DNA of 64,000 nucleotides from Rhizophagus clarus (lineage: Eukaryota; Glomeromycota; Glomeromycetes; Glomerales; Glomeraceae). The notes under the pieces are model-generated. The model made no database searches and was not told the origin of the DNA. It saw nothing but the letters and a program-made list of their open reading frames with translations. Every line of letters starts with the position of its first letter. Positions within the stretch are counted from its first letter, which is position 1. The position numbers and the translations under genes were made by a program. The stretch lies in assembly GCA_015698045.1 (NCBI GenBank), contig BLAL01000019.1, positions 614,508-678,507 on the forward strand. The letters are read 5' to 3'. This document shows, one piece after another, positions 12,778 through 26,835 of the stretch.

Positions 12778-15700
12778 ATGGCTCAAAGTAATGAAAAAGG
12801 TAAAAACATATAACGTGAACATAAATATTCAACGAAAATTGGGATTATTCTAAAATTTTAACACAATTTTACAATTTATAAAACTAGTTTCAAGTACTGA
12901 GGAAGCTAAAGGTATTACGGTGCAGTTAATATTTTACATATAATTTTAGACTAATCGTATTTTAAAAATTAATTAATTATCTTAGATCGTAAGTTATATT
13001 ATCTTATAATTTGAATTTGAATATTGGTTGAATTATTTATTTCTATTATATTTTATATGACCGGAAAAATTATTTAATTATTGTCAATATTATAGTTGGT
13101 AAGTTCAGTTAATAATAATTTTTTTTGTTATATTCTACATTATACGTAAATAACTAAATTCTCCATTAAAATAATCAATAATGTTATAGAAGGTAAGTAT
13201 TTAATTCCGTTTATATTAACTATTATTAATTTATTCATCTCCATATAATTTAAATTATTAATATTATTTATTCAAATAACAGAATGTAAGTTATTGTATA
13301 TATTTAATTTTATATATGCTATTTGTAATATTACATTTAATTGATTGTTCTATTTTAAAATTATTATTAATTAATAATGTTACAGGGTGTAAGTTACTCG
13401 TTTAATACTATTATATATTTATATAATAATAATGTAATTTAAACTAATAAATTTATTTATTTAAAAATTGCCCAAATATTTCAGTTTGTAAGTTATAATT
13501 ATTTATTTAATTCTATTATATTTCTATAACATTTACATATGATTTTAACTAATAATTTCTTTATTTAAAAAATTGTTTATTTAATAATATAGGGTGTAAG
13601 TTATTTAATCTATTATATTTATATAACGATAATATTTACATATAATTTAAACTAAATAATTTTTTTATTTTAAAAATTATTTAAATATTCAGCATGTAAG
13701 TTATAATTATTTATTCGATTCTATTATGTTTATGTAATATTTACATATGATTTAAACTAACTAATTTCTTTATTTTATATATTTCAGTTAGTAAGTTATG
13801 ATTATTTATTTAATTCTATTATATTTATATAATATTCACGCATTATTTGATCTAATTTCTTTATTTTAAAAATTATTTAAATTATTTAAATATTCAGAAC
13901 GTAAGTTATAATTATTTATTTAATTTTATTATATTTATACAACAGATAATATTCACGCATTATTTAATCTAATTTCTTTATTTAAAAAATTATTCGATAA
14001 TATAGGGAGTAAGTTATTTATTTAATTCTATATTTACATATAATTTAAACTAACTAATTTCTTTATTTAAAAAATTATTCAATAATATAGGGAGTAAGTT
14101 ATTTATTTAATTCTATTATTACATATTTATATAATATTTACATATAATTTAAACTAACTAATTTCTTTATTTAAAAAATTATTTAAATTTTTCAGTTCAT
14201 AATAGTAAGTCAATTAATTATTTGATTCTATTATGTTTATATAATATTTACATATAATTTAAACTAACTAATTTCTTTATTTTAAAAATTATTTAAATTA
14301 TTTAAATATTCAGAACGTAAGTTATAATTATTTATTTAATTTTATTATATTTATATAACAGATAATATTCACGCATTATTTAATCTAATTTCTTTATTTA
14401 AAAAATTATTCGATAATATAGGGTGTAAGTTATTTATTTAATTCTATATTTACATATAATTTAAACTAACTAATTTCTTTATTTAAAAAATTATTCAATA
14501 ATATAGGGAGTAAGTTATTTATTTAATTCTATTATTACATATTTATATAATATTTACATATGATTTAAACTAACTAATTTCTTTATTTAGAAAATTATTT
14601 AAATAATTCAGTTTTTAATAGTAAGTCAATTAATTATTTGATTCTATTATGTTTATATAATATTTACATATAATTTATAATTATTTATTTGATTCTATTA
14701 TGTTTATATAACATTCACGCATTATTTAAACTAATTTCTTTATTTTAATTATTTAATATAGATTGTAAGTTAATTAATTCTATTATATTTATATAATATT
14801 CACGTTTATTTAATCTAATTTCTTTATTTTATAAATTATTTATTTAATAATATAGCGCGTAAGTTATTTAATATATTATATTTATATAATATTTACATAT
14901 AATTTAAACTAATATTATATTTATATAATATTCACGCATTATTTAATCTAATTTCTTTATTTTAATTATTTAATATAGATTGTAAGTTAGTTAATTCTAT
15001 TATATTTATATAATATTCACGTTTATTTAATCTAATATCTTTATTTTATAAATTATTTATTTAATAATATAGCGCGTAAGTTATTTAATATATTATATTT
15101 ATATAATATTTACATATAATTTAAACTAATATTAGATTTATATAATATTCACGTATTATTTAATCTAACTTTTTTATTTTATAAATTATTTATTTAATAA
15201 TATAGGGCGTAAGTTATTTAATCTATTATGTTTATATAATATTTAAATATAATTTAAACTAACTAATTTCTTTATTTTATATATTTCAGTTGGTAAGTTA
15301 TGATTATTTATTTAATTCTATTATATTTATATAATATTCACGCATTATTTGATCTAATTTCTTTATTTTAAAAATTATTTAAATTATTTAAATATTCAGA
15401 ACGTAAGTTATAATTATTTTATTTGATTCTATTATGTTTATATAATATTTACATATAATTTTTAAACTAACTAATATTATTTAAATATTCAGAACGTAAA
15501 TTATAATTATTTATTTGATTCTAATATATTTAATATTTACATATAATTTAAACTAACTAATTTCTTTATTTAAAAAATTATTTGAATATTTCAGTTGGTA
15601 AGTTATAATTATTTATTTAATTTTATTATATTTATATAATATTCACGCATTATTTAATCTAATTTCTTTATTTTAAAAATTATTTATTTAATAATATAGG

Positions 15701-18543
15701 GCGTAAGTTATTTAATCTATTATGTTTATATAATATTTACATATAATTTAAACTAACTAATTTCTTTATTTAAATAATCTAGCTTGTAAGTAGTGCATAA
15801 TATATTATTGAAAATTATTTTATAATAATTTCATGTTTAATTATTACTTATATAATATTCTAATTAAATTTTTAGTTGGTAAGTTATAAATTATTATTAT
15901 ATTAAAATTAAATTATTTATTTATTATTAAAATTTTTATAATTCTATTTAAATTTTAGAGTAAGTATTATTATATATTTATTATTAATTTTTTAGATTTA
16001 ATTTATTATACTGTTTATTTAAAATTTAAAGATTCGGAACTAGTGGAAATGATATTATGGATCAATTTATTTCTAAAAATGATTTAAGATGGATACCTTA
16101 TGATAAATTTGAAAATATTGGATACCTTGACAAAGGAGGATTTAATACCATATATAGAGCTACATATAAAGGTATTACAATAGTTCTAAAATGTTTAAGT
16201 TACCTTAATAATTCAGATGAGAACTTAGAAGAATTTTTGAATGAAGTATGATAAATTATTATTTATTTATTTTTTAGTTTTGATTTATAATTTATTTATG
16301 TTAATTTATTTTATACTATTATTTTATAGTGGAAATGGAAATTTGGTTATCTTCAATGTACTATTAAAATATTTGGATTTACAAAAAATCCAAATACTTT
16401 GGATTATATGTTAATAATGAAATATGCAAATAAAAATAATTTAAGAAAATGTTTAACAGAAATAACTACTATTTCTTGGAATCAAATATTATTTATGCTA
16501 TACGAAATTATTGCGGATCTTAATAGGATACATGAAAATGAACTCATCCATTATAATTTTCATGATGGTAATATTTTATGTATTTTTAAATATCAACATA
16601 TATATGGTCATGTTGATTATTTGGGCTCATATCAATCAGATAATATTTATGGTGTTATACCATTTATGGCACCTGAAGTTTTAAAAGGTGAACACTGTAC
16701 TTCAGCTAGTAATATATATAGTTTTTCTATGATTATGTGGGAACTTACATCTAAAGTGCCACCATTTAATAATAGAGCACATGATCTTCTACTTGCCTTA
16801 GATATTTGTAAAGGTGAACGACCTGAAATTATTGAGAATACCCCACAATGTTATGTAGACTTGATGAAAAAATGTTGGGATGAAGATCCGTTTAAAAGGC
16901 CATCCGCATCAGAAGTTTTGGATATTATTAAAAATTGGACTAATAAACCTTCTAGTATTGACAAAAAATTAAAAACCGACATTATGGAATTTATTAATGC
17001 ACCAACTGGGCGTAGCAATCTTACTGAATCTCATCCCCAAGCATATTATACAAGTCGCTTACTTAGTTTTACTAGTAAAGAAGTAAATAAAATTTTAGAG
17101 GAATATCATAGTTCTCAAAATGAGTTAAAAGAAATACAAATGGAATTAGATACTTTACAACAAAAAAATTCTCAATTTGAGCAAGATATACAAAATCTAA
17201 GATTTGAAAAAATTAATATTCTACAAGTCCAATTTGCCTTAGCTGACAATTTAACTAAACAATTGAAAGAAAGTCAACTGAAATTTCAAAACCAAATTAA
17301 TCAGTTAAATCAAGAAAAAAATGATCTTCAAGCTCAATTAGTTCAAAAAGAAACCAATATACAAAAATATAAAAACAAACTAATTCAATTTCAAAATAAT
17401 CATAAGCAAATAGAAGATGAAAATCTTAAATTAGAGGAGATTGCTGAAACTTATTATCAAATCACTCAAAATGAATTAAAAGAAATTAAAGTAGAATTAG
17501 ATCTACAACAAAGAAATTCTAAATCACAAGAGCAGGAAATTGATCAATTGCAACAATTTATAAAATTGAGAGAAAATCAATTACAACATTCAGAAGAAGA
17601 AAATGATATTTTGTATCAAAAGAATGCCAATTTGATAAACCAATTAGAGAATCTTTTTCAACAAAATACCTTGTTGGATGATGAATTATCACATTATCAA
17701 TTAGTAGATACTAACCAAAATTATGGTATGAATTTAAATAGGGACATCTCAAATTTAAATGATAACTTGAAGAAATATATAACAGATTTAAATCAAAATG
17801 TTATTATTAATATTGAAGAAATCAAGAAGCTTTTATTACTTTATAATTGTCCAACTAAAATTTTAAATCAAAAGGACGATCAGTTACTCATTCAAGCAGT
17901 TTTGCAACGTCATATTATTGAAACAATAATTTCTCACACAACAAAATATTTTCAAACTACAGGACAACATTATCATCTTGAATCAGATATTATTAATAGA
18001 GCATCTTTGTTATCCACATTATTGGCCAATATCTCCAAAAATCATACTGGAAATGATAAATTAGCTCATGAAGCATTAACAAGATTTCGTGAGCAAATTT
18101 ATTTAATTCTTAATAATTGTGGATTTGCTAATATGTATGGAGAAAATAATATTTCATACGAGCATCCTTTTATTGCTGATTGTAAGAAAAAATTGAACAA
18201 TGTTATAGGTGAATTACGTTTTGTTAAAAATCAAGAAAAAATTGCAGTTGATAATTTAGCAGCAACTATAATTTGTGAAGTCATAAAGATCTTTTGGTTT
18301 AGACTAAAAGTTCATGAACCAGTTGTACAATATGTTTGGATTCCATCTAATGCTGAAGTAAATAAAACATTCATGGAAAAGAATAATTTTGATGATATCG
18401 ATGATGAAAATTTGTGTGTTGATTTATGTTATTTCCCTCTAGTTGGAAAAGATCTGACGTCAAATAATCAAAAAGTTTATTTTCCCGCAAAAGTTTTTGT
18501 ACGAAAAATTAATAATACGTTCAACAAAGTCAACAAGATTTAA
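12778..18543 (+). CDS. Pseudokinase with long coiled coil, N-terminus built from a tandem micro-exon array
   Basis: Proposed exons: 12778-12799 (ATG, ends AAA G|GTAAAA), 12888-12911, then a chain of micro-exons 12986-15959, then 16032-16245 and 16330-18543. All junction phases agree through the chain into the kinase frame (see separate entries). The kinase-like domain starts with a Gly loop (DKGGFNTIYRA) and a VAIK-type lysine (IVLKCL). The HRD loop is HYNFHDGN, so both the Arg and the catalytic Asp are replaced, and DFG is replaced by VDYLGS; APEVL and the SFSMIMWELTSKVPPF region are kept. This implies a pseudokinase. After the kinase fold come about 200 residues of Gln/Glu/Asn-rich coiled coil and a globular C-terminus of unknown function (about 17730-18540). 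If the array is not translated, ATG 16057 is the fallback start. The kinase/coiled-coil part is solid; the upstream extension is a structural inference. Confidence 0.7.
12986..15959 (+). repeat. Tandem array of introns separated by 3-nt micro-exons
   Basis: Thirty sites have the form (T/A)AG|nnn|GTAAGT. Micro-exon starts: 12986, 13096, 13190, 13283, 13386, 13485, 13593, 13693, 13788, 13898, 14006, 14091, 14196, 14314, 14422, 14507, 14612, 14762, 14856, 14979, 15073, 15206, 15290, 15400, 15493, 15595, 15700, 15783, 15877 and 15959. Twenty-seven are 3 nt, two are 9 nt (14196, 14612) and the last is 1 nt. The donor is GTAAGT at nearly every site (GTAAAT at 15496). Most intervening units of about 80-145 nt carry a branch-point-like ACTAAC/TCTAAT followed by a T-rich tract before the AG. 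Units are recognisably related to each other (shared blocks such as TAATTTAAACTAACTAATTT), so the array grew by tandem duplication. Confidence 0.85.
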
Positions 18544-21500
18544 TGATTCAGTTATGGTCAAATTAGTCATGTAATTGTGATTAATATTAGATGCTATATG
18601 TTGCATTTGTTGGATATATTGAACACTCACTAGTATATTGGATTTATTTTACATATTTTTATTATATTTGATATTAAAGATATTATTTGATATGTTAGTT
18701 ATATTTTTATTAGTCTTTTTTATTATATATATAAATGTAGCTAGTTTTCAAAGGTATCTTTTAATGGGTATAGTTTTTATTGTTTGTAATAGTCTTAGTT
18801 AGCAGTTACTCATGCAAGTGTCGTCTGAGGCGTATGAAAGATTATTGTAACTAAGAGTCGTATATCAATAAAGACTACCATTTATTACAAACATAATTTC
18901 TGCTTACACTTTTCTAATGTCTATACCAATATATAAATAATGAACCAATTTTAACAATATTATACATTCAGAATAATGATTTCATTTTATACTTAGTAAA
19001 AAATCTATATATTATAACGTGTTCCAGCTCAGGGTGAGTCATAAATTTGTAATTACTTGATTTACTGAAAACTTAAATCAATAAAAAAATAATTATCTAT
19101 TATAAATGTTGTTTTTATCATTTTAATTATAATATAAAAATATAGGTTTTTCATGACCTTTCCATCAATAATTAAATTCCTTCTTAAAAGAAAATATATC
19201 ATTGTATGACCAAGTAAATAATTTGAAATAACAATATTTGAATTTATTAATAATTTCTCAGTAGGTTATAGTGCCATCTATGCTTCTTATTTTGCTGGTT
19301 ATTATGTAGTAATTAATGATGAATTATATATTCAAGTTTTTTTTTAGTTTTTATAATTTTACAATAAAAGAAAAATATTTTATTAAAAAAAAACTTATTA
19401 GTGTGTAAAATACCAAAAGCAAAATGATTTTTTTTTTAATATAAATACTTATTAATGCTTCATATTCATTCATTTTTTTATTATAGAATTGAATTATTCA
19501 CATGTTAAAATGCAAATTTATTTTTAATCCTGGTAAATTTAATATAATAAGATATTTATTTTTAAAATTAGACTTTTTAAAAAAGATTGTAAATCATATT
19601 TGTAATATGCATTAACTTTTTAAAAAAAGTGAAAACTAAAATAAATTATAGAATTGTCAAGAGAGGTTACGATTTCAAATATCATCCAATCTGTTATACA
19701 AATATAAGCACAAAAAGTAAATGGATTAAATAAATAAATGAGAAAAAGAATATAACTGTTAAAATGAATTAATACAATAGTTAAATAAAATTTTAAACAT
19801 TATTCTGAACGGTCATAGGCATAGTTAATATATCACTATATTTGCCGGAAGTTAACAATAAAAAATTCTAAGTTTATAAGGAATTCGTGGGAGACATTCC
19901 AGAGAATATATTTGGTTAAAAGAAATGTAAAGTAGTGATGTGAGAACGTTCACAAAGTATTACTAAAATAATGAAAAAGAAATAAAAATAAAAATTTAGG
20001 TGGTCATGGACCTAATAAACTGTTTATATAGTATAGATGGTCAGGTAATTATGAAAAATTTAAAATTATAATATAAAGTCAGTCTAAAATACGATAATAT
20101 ATGAAATCTGCTAAATAGAAATTTTAGGGTAGAATTGAAATAAAAGCTTTGATAGGTATTTTATTTATAACGTATATATTAATATGTTTCATTGTATAGT
20201 TGTAAGTTGTGAATGTTATAATAAAGAACTTAATAATAATAAAATTTAAAAAAAAGATGAATTTATCTAATTTATTATTATGTAGCGTTTTATTTTAAAA
20301 TGACGGAATATAAGTTTATCACCTATATAAATTAAGAAATTGAAAAGTAAAAAATCAAATTTCAATAGATCATATATATAGTACAGTACATACATTCGTA
20401 CAGAAAAATGTTCGCTAGCTGCAATAAATTATTAATTATTTATTATATTATTCTACTGTATGTTTAAAATAAGAGTTCTCTCATTCCAGGTACATTTATT
20501 TCTAAATTAAATTAAACCAGTAATATAATTATTAAAAATAAATAAAGTATTTTAACATAAAATAAATTTTATTTTGCATATTACTTTTTTATAAAAAATT
20601 GAACTCCAATATGGAAGTCAGTAATTTGATAGTTGAACTTCATAATGTCACAGAAAATTTTAAATTACAATTTACCTTATGGTCATATCTTATCCTGTCC
20701 TACTGAGGCAACCTCCACTAAAAAAAAATACCAAAAATTTGGTAAAATTAGATGAATATAGCAATAAAACGGCTGATTATCAAATTTAAATTCAAATTAC
20801 ATAAACATTATATAGCGGTGTCAAAGACTTGTCAAAGTATAATGTCTGTAATTATTACCTACTATTGTTGGTTGAACATATTAAACTTAGATGATCTGAT
20901 CTATATAATGATTGGAATTGTCCTCCTGTAATGACGTGTCTGAAACTATATTCATATATGGACTTGTCACGATCATTAATCTCTTATTTAAGAATTATTT
21001 TTAATGAGATAAAAAATCAGTTTAATTGATAAAATACTTTAGAAATATTTCTAATTTTTCCATATGTAATCTTGCACATGGTTCTTTGTGAACGTGTTTT
21101 TTGCAAATTCTTTTATGCTTATTAATTTAATTAAGTGTATATTTCTTGTTTCCTTCTTGATTTAATTAATAATTTTAATTAGAAAAATAGCTCTATTAGA
21201 CCAATTTTACTGCTTTGATTAATAATATTTCATCAAAATATGTGGTTACATAGGTGTATTAACATGATGAACAATAGAACAACATTTGGATATCAATAGA
21301 AACAAAAATGTCCTAATAATTTTGTAAATTCTTCCAATAATTCTATGCCTTTTTTATCCCTTTAATTCTTTTATAGGTATAGAAGAACAAATAGAATTTG
21401 GTGGGGAATAGTTCAATATTTTTCTTTAAACTTTCTGATATAGATCAACATCCTTCTTAAGACCTTTTATTTAGTGTTTTTTCATTAATTGAAAGACCAA

Positions 21501-22780
21501 CAATGTTTTTGAGCTTAAAAAATTCAGTTGGCATCAACATGAGTGGATAGGATTATATATATTCTTTTGACTTGTATACTTTGTATATTGATTAGTTTAT
21601 TAGAATAGTATTTATTTTCTTTTTACATTTTTTTTATTAGAATGTATTTATGATTTTCTTTTTATATTTTTTTATTTCTTTTTAATTATATAATTAGTAC
21701 TTTAATACATACAAAAATTATCTAATTTTTTTCATTAAGTCTTTATTAATCAGTTTATTGATATCAAACTATAGTATTTTATATACACCCTTTTTTTCAG
21801 TGATAATGATCATGTTTTTCCTGATAATTGGAATTTTAATGATTATTCTGAATATTCAATGCAACCTTTAAAGTGTTAATCATGGATCTATACCTTTATA
21901 AGTAATCTCTCTTATATCTTTTGAAGTATCAAAAAAAGGCATCAATCCTGCATGCAGATATAATTCATTAGCACAATATCTTTGATAGGAGTCTGCCGAT
22001 TCTAAAGGAAAAATTGGCTATACTTTCTTTTATATAAATAAAAAAGTAGTATAACTAATATGGTGTTTTATTATTTATCAAGATGCTTTATATACTATTG
22101 CTATCTTCTTGTAATAGTAATAGCATCCTTTCTTAACATTTTTGATGTATTTTTGTGCACATCCTCTCTTTCCAAATGAAAGCAAGGATAATGATTTTTG
22201 GATGCTTTGCATAATGCCATCTTCTTCCAAAAGAAAACAATGGTAGTATTTTTTTTTAAAATGTCTTATGTGTTTATGCACATTCTCTTATTTCTGGATA
22301 AAAGCAAGGTAGTTTTTCATATGTAGTAATATCCATCATAAGTGTAAATTCATTATTACAATTCTGATAAAAATACACATTGTAGTTATTGATATTTGTC
22401 TTGTATATAATGCAGTAAAATCTTTTGTTTAAATCAGTTTCAAGTAAACATAAAACTCATATCTCATCTTTTAAGAATAAAGGAACAATGGCAAAGTGAT
22501 TTTAAAAGAATATGGAAGAAATGCAAGAGGATTTAATACATAAATATTGAAGTTAACTTAGTTAAGTTTTATTATTGTACTTATATTATCCATAAATTGA
22601 AACAAATTAATCAGTCATGTTAAGGTGAATGGTGTAAGATAGAACAAGTTGTCTAATCATTTGCTAATATAAGGCTAGATACATTTAGATTGCTGATATA
22701 TTTCCAAAGTGTTACAATCAAAAATAACGTATTTCAATTATGGAATTTTATTTTTTTTTTAATGGAAATGTGTAGTCAAT
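18544..22780. other. Intergenic, no gene seen
   Basis: AT-rich. Just downstream of the pseudokinase stop there is an inverted pair TGTTTGTAAT (about 18780) and ATTACAAACA (about 18883) about 100 nt apart, which could be a 3' UTR stem or a tiny MITE. A GTACAGTAC motif lies near 20382. No other structure was recognised. Confidence 0.35.
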
Positions 22781-24630
22781 TATGGAAAAATCATTATCTC
22801 AAATATTTATGAATGAATATAAAAATGAAAGTTGGAAATTTTATTATAATGCTCCTTTTGTTATGCTTAATACTCTGCAAGATTACATTTCCAGGAAAGA
22901 CAAGCCATATGTAAGATGTACTGTTAGATTATTAAATAAGCTGTGAGTTTTTTTAATCCTTACCTTTCTTGGCTTGTACTAATTTTAAATGTCAGTAAAT
23001 ACTTGTGCATAATGAAAAACATCTAGAATATAGTATAGATAAGAAAATCCTCCAAAGAATCATATTATTACTATAACACAAACAGGTCATTTAATTGTTG
23101 AACTTCTATTTATTCTTGAAGTCCCAATACAGGCAAGTAATCAAAATTTATATTTTCAAAAATAAAGTAATTATCTTGATTAATAAAACTTTTAATTTTA
23201 GGGGTGATGAGACATCAGAATTCAGAAACAAGTACTGTTTTGTAAGCGAGTCATGAAATACACTTCATTCTATCAGGATAAGTAGCAGAAAATTTATCCC
23301 AAAAGGTGTTTTTTGATCTTTTAAGTAAAGTTCCAGTAATTGAGTTTTCATCTATTTTATAAGAACTTATATTTTCTTTGTCTGCAAAAATAATTGGAAT
23401 TCTTTCTTTAATTTTTGGATATTTTCGAAACGAACATAATTGTCCTTTTTGGTGCAGGACATTCAGGTCTATTAACTCTAGAATGTTTGATTAACTGAAT
23501 TAGGTGAAACCTAATGATATGATTAATGAAATTATTATTAAAAATCTTTACATTACCTTCAATTCCTCATTTATTTACTTATAGGTAAATGTTTCTGCTG
23601 CGATTATTGATAATATACGTGTTTTATCATCTATCCCCCTAGAATTTATCATGAAAGTAGTTTAGAATGTGCGAGTTGATAAGGTCACATTCAAAAGTCA
23701 TTCTGCATATAATTTAACAATAATTAGTCTTTTTTCAGGTTCACAAATTCATTCTACAACAAATAGTATTAATTTACGATTTTCAATATTGATAATGCGA
23801 AAATATGCATTTATACTTACACAAGAAACACTTATATTAAATGGAATAATAATGTCATCCTGTAACATGAAGTATCATATGCTATGCCTGTAATTCTCTC
23901 TCTTGAGATTTATAATCTACGTCATATATTTTGCTGAGATGAACTAATACAATGTAATAATATTGCTTTTTGTTGTATCTAACTTTGAAATACTTGATGG
24001 TAATCAACCAATCTAATTTTTCTATTATTTCCCCATAAAATTCACGAATACGATAGATAATTAGTCAATAAGAACTTGAACTTAACCTGTTGACCTATTT
24101 TGTAATTGCTTAAACATATTGACGTAATAATTTTTGATTTAATATTTCTAAATTAATAATGCTTTTATTACATTTGGTTTTGTTTTGTTATACTGGTATT
24201 AGTATCCAAAAGATTCAAAAGGACTTTAAATAAATCTTTATATAATTTATTTGATGAAGAATTTTTTTTATAAGGGAATAGTTTATCCATAAATTTTTTA
24301 GTTAAGTTGTAAAATTTAATAGATGGAATACACTGTAAGATATTCCTTAAATATTGAAATCATCTTTTGATATCAGATGGTTTTTTCACTTATTTAAAAC
24401 CTAAAATATAGAGAAAAAAAAATTTATTAATTTAATTAATAAAGTTTAACCCAAATTTTTTAGTATATTGGATAATGCCAACAAACCCACAAAAATACCA
24501 TTTGCAATTTCAGGAACTTTTCAGAATACTGAGCTAATATCCAATAATGATTATTATCAGTCATTTTTCGAAAATTTTAATGGAAGAGTTGCAATTAATG
24601 ATGCAAAATATTTCTGGCAAAGGTAAAGGA
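22781..24630 (+). other. Possible remains of a degraded gene
   Basis: Short coding-like blocks occur on the plus strand: 22782-22946 (54 codons starting MEKSLSQIFMNEYKNE), about 23584-23660 (SAAIIDNIRVLSSIPLEFI) and about 24462-24628 (NKPTKIPFAISGTFQNTELI). They have less AT-biased codons than their surroundings but cannot be joined into one frame with plausible splice sites. I see no recognisable domain. They could be exons of a decayed multi-exon gene; the call is weak. Confidence 0.2.
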
Positions 24631-26835
24631 AATATAGTAAAATTTGGCTTGATTAAGTATTTGCTTAAACAATCTACTTCACACGAAGCTTAAGCCAATA
24701 AAACATAAATATCAAAACATAATACTGTAAGTACCTCTATCTTTGATCATGACGGTTTTTAGATGTAAATGTATAATCTTATATATAATATAATAAGAAT
24801 AATTTGGCCAGAAACTGTAAAAAAGTAAACAACAAAGTTGTGGAAATCATAACAGTTTAATCTATTCAATTCGATTAGTATTTAATAAATTAATCTACAA
24901 GAGTTAAAAATTTCATGTCGTCATCAATCATTTTAAGTTTTTAATTTTTCAATCAAAAATATCATATGATGAAAAAGGATAATCATATTAATCTATTTTA
25001 AATTTTTGTATGAAATTTTTAAAAGTAATATATTTAAAAAAAAAAAAAATTGGAAACCCCTAAATTCATTACCAGTTTACATTGAATGTGCATAAAGCTA
25101 ATCATTTTTACAAATAGCAATGCAAAAGCACCGTGTATCACAATCTACAGAAGAAAACATCGTGAACTATAAATCATTTAACAATGGTAATATAATTTTT
25201 CTTCTTAATAACAGTGGATTTGAAAGATTTAGAACATTACTTATTCCAATGTTTCGAAGTATACCATAACAATATTCAATAATATGTTAAGATAGAGATT
25301 TAATAATGATCTATGAAAATCTTTAAACAAGATCAATAAAAAAAAACGATTTCTTTCTAATTGAGATAATATAAGTGATTGAATAATGACCTGGTAAATT
25401 ACTATTCTAATACAATATGTGTGACATGTGTATTAATTTTTTAATTCTCACTTTTAAATATGCTGGATTTGCATGGATTCTATTGTTTTTTTGAACTTTA
25501 CATTCATTAATAACATCTTGAAAATTTTAATAGTATTTTATAATACAAATATATGTTATTTATAGATAATGAATTATAATGGTTTTTTTAGTCACAAATT
25601 GCAAAATTATTGATAAATAAAGAAAATAAACTCTTTGCTTTAGCTTTAAGTCCCAATTTTCATTATCATAATTAATTCTAAGATTATGTCAATAGGAATG
25701 ACAGCCAAATATTGTTTCCCTTTCAAAGGTTTGGACATATGGGCGGTCCTATCTTTCGCATGTCCTCCACATCTGCAGAGTTACTTCTTGTTCCTTAACA
25801 GAAACCACGTGAGTTTGGCTTTATTGAACAAATTAAAAACATTACTAAAATAACCTCCCTATAATCCCATTTTGATCATTGAAATAAATATACTGTATAC
25901 TCTGTGTAATATAAAGAGTTCGAGATCTTGATTCTCCGGTCAAACAAAAGCATTCCTTTGATATTTACGGTAAGTATCATAAGTTGATGATTTGACAGTC
26001 TCATAATTATTAATGCTTAATAACCAGTGCAAATATGGGTCGCTTTCATTCCTGACATGACATATTTTACCTTCGTATAAATATAAGTGAGACTCTTACA
26101 ATATGAAAATTTTTGTTATAAAAAAATAATATATAATTTCGACTTATGACTGAGTAACACAATTTCTTTGGAGTATTTCCATGTGAAAGTGACAATTTCT
26201 CTTACATATATCACATCAATTAATTTTTTTCTCTTGTTTACATCAGTTCTCTTATTAGAGTTAAATATCTTTTTTAGTTCATGATTTTTTTTGCTTTTTT
26301 GCACAACGTAAATCAATATCTGTCACATTATTTAACATGTGAACTCTCGAATTGATATGTGGCACAAATATGGGATGTACAAAATTGCAATCACATGTTT
26401 CCCAGATAAGCTAGTCCTAAGCAAAGTTTCTCGAAGGATCTATTTACGTATCTTATTTTTTCGTGGGAAAGTAATAATATTAAAATTATCTTAAACTTTG
26501 ATTAATTATGATGTAACGATGTTAGCAAATTGTATTTAGTAATTCTGATACATCTTTTTAAAGTACATCTCATAATGGATGATATTAAACTTTTTATTTT
26601 ATATCGTAGATATGCACGAAAATTTCTGGTCTCCGTAAGGATGAATAACGAATAATAACTAATATGTAGAAGTAAACTAAATTCATAATTTGAAATCATT
26701 ATTAATCACTTTTTTTCAAGTAGTATAATTTATATATTAAGATTATTTTTTTTTAAAAAAAAAAATAATTAGAAACTTTTTCTCATCTATTCTAACAATT
26801 CGAACCTTCAACATAAAATTATCTACCACCTTAAA
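24631..26835. other. Intergenic, no gene seen
   Basis: AT-rich sequence with poly-A/T runs and no recognisable gene, RNA or mobile element. The small ORFs at 26116-26316 and 26502-26699 (minus) show no domain and no splice context. Confidence 0.35.

Noticed and set aside
12900-16030. Reading the array as simple AT-rich satellite only
   Set aside because: The combination of exact 3-nt spacing between acceptor and donor at nearly all sites, branch-point motifs, and frame continuity into the kinase is not explained by a plain satellite.
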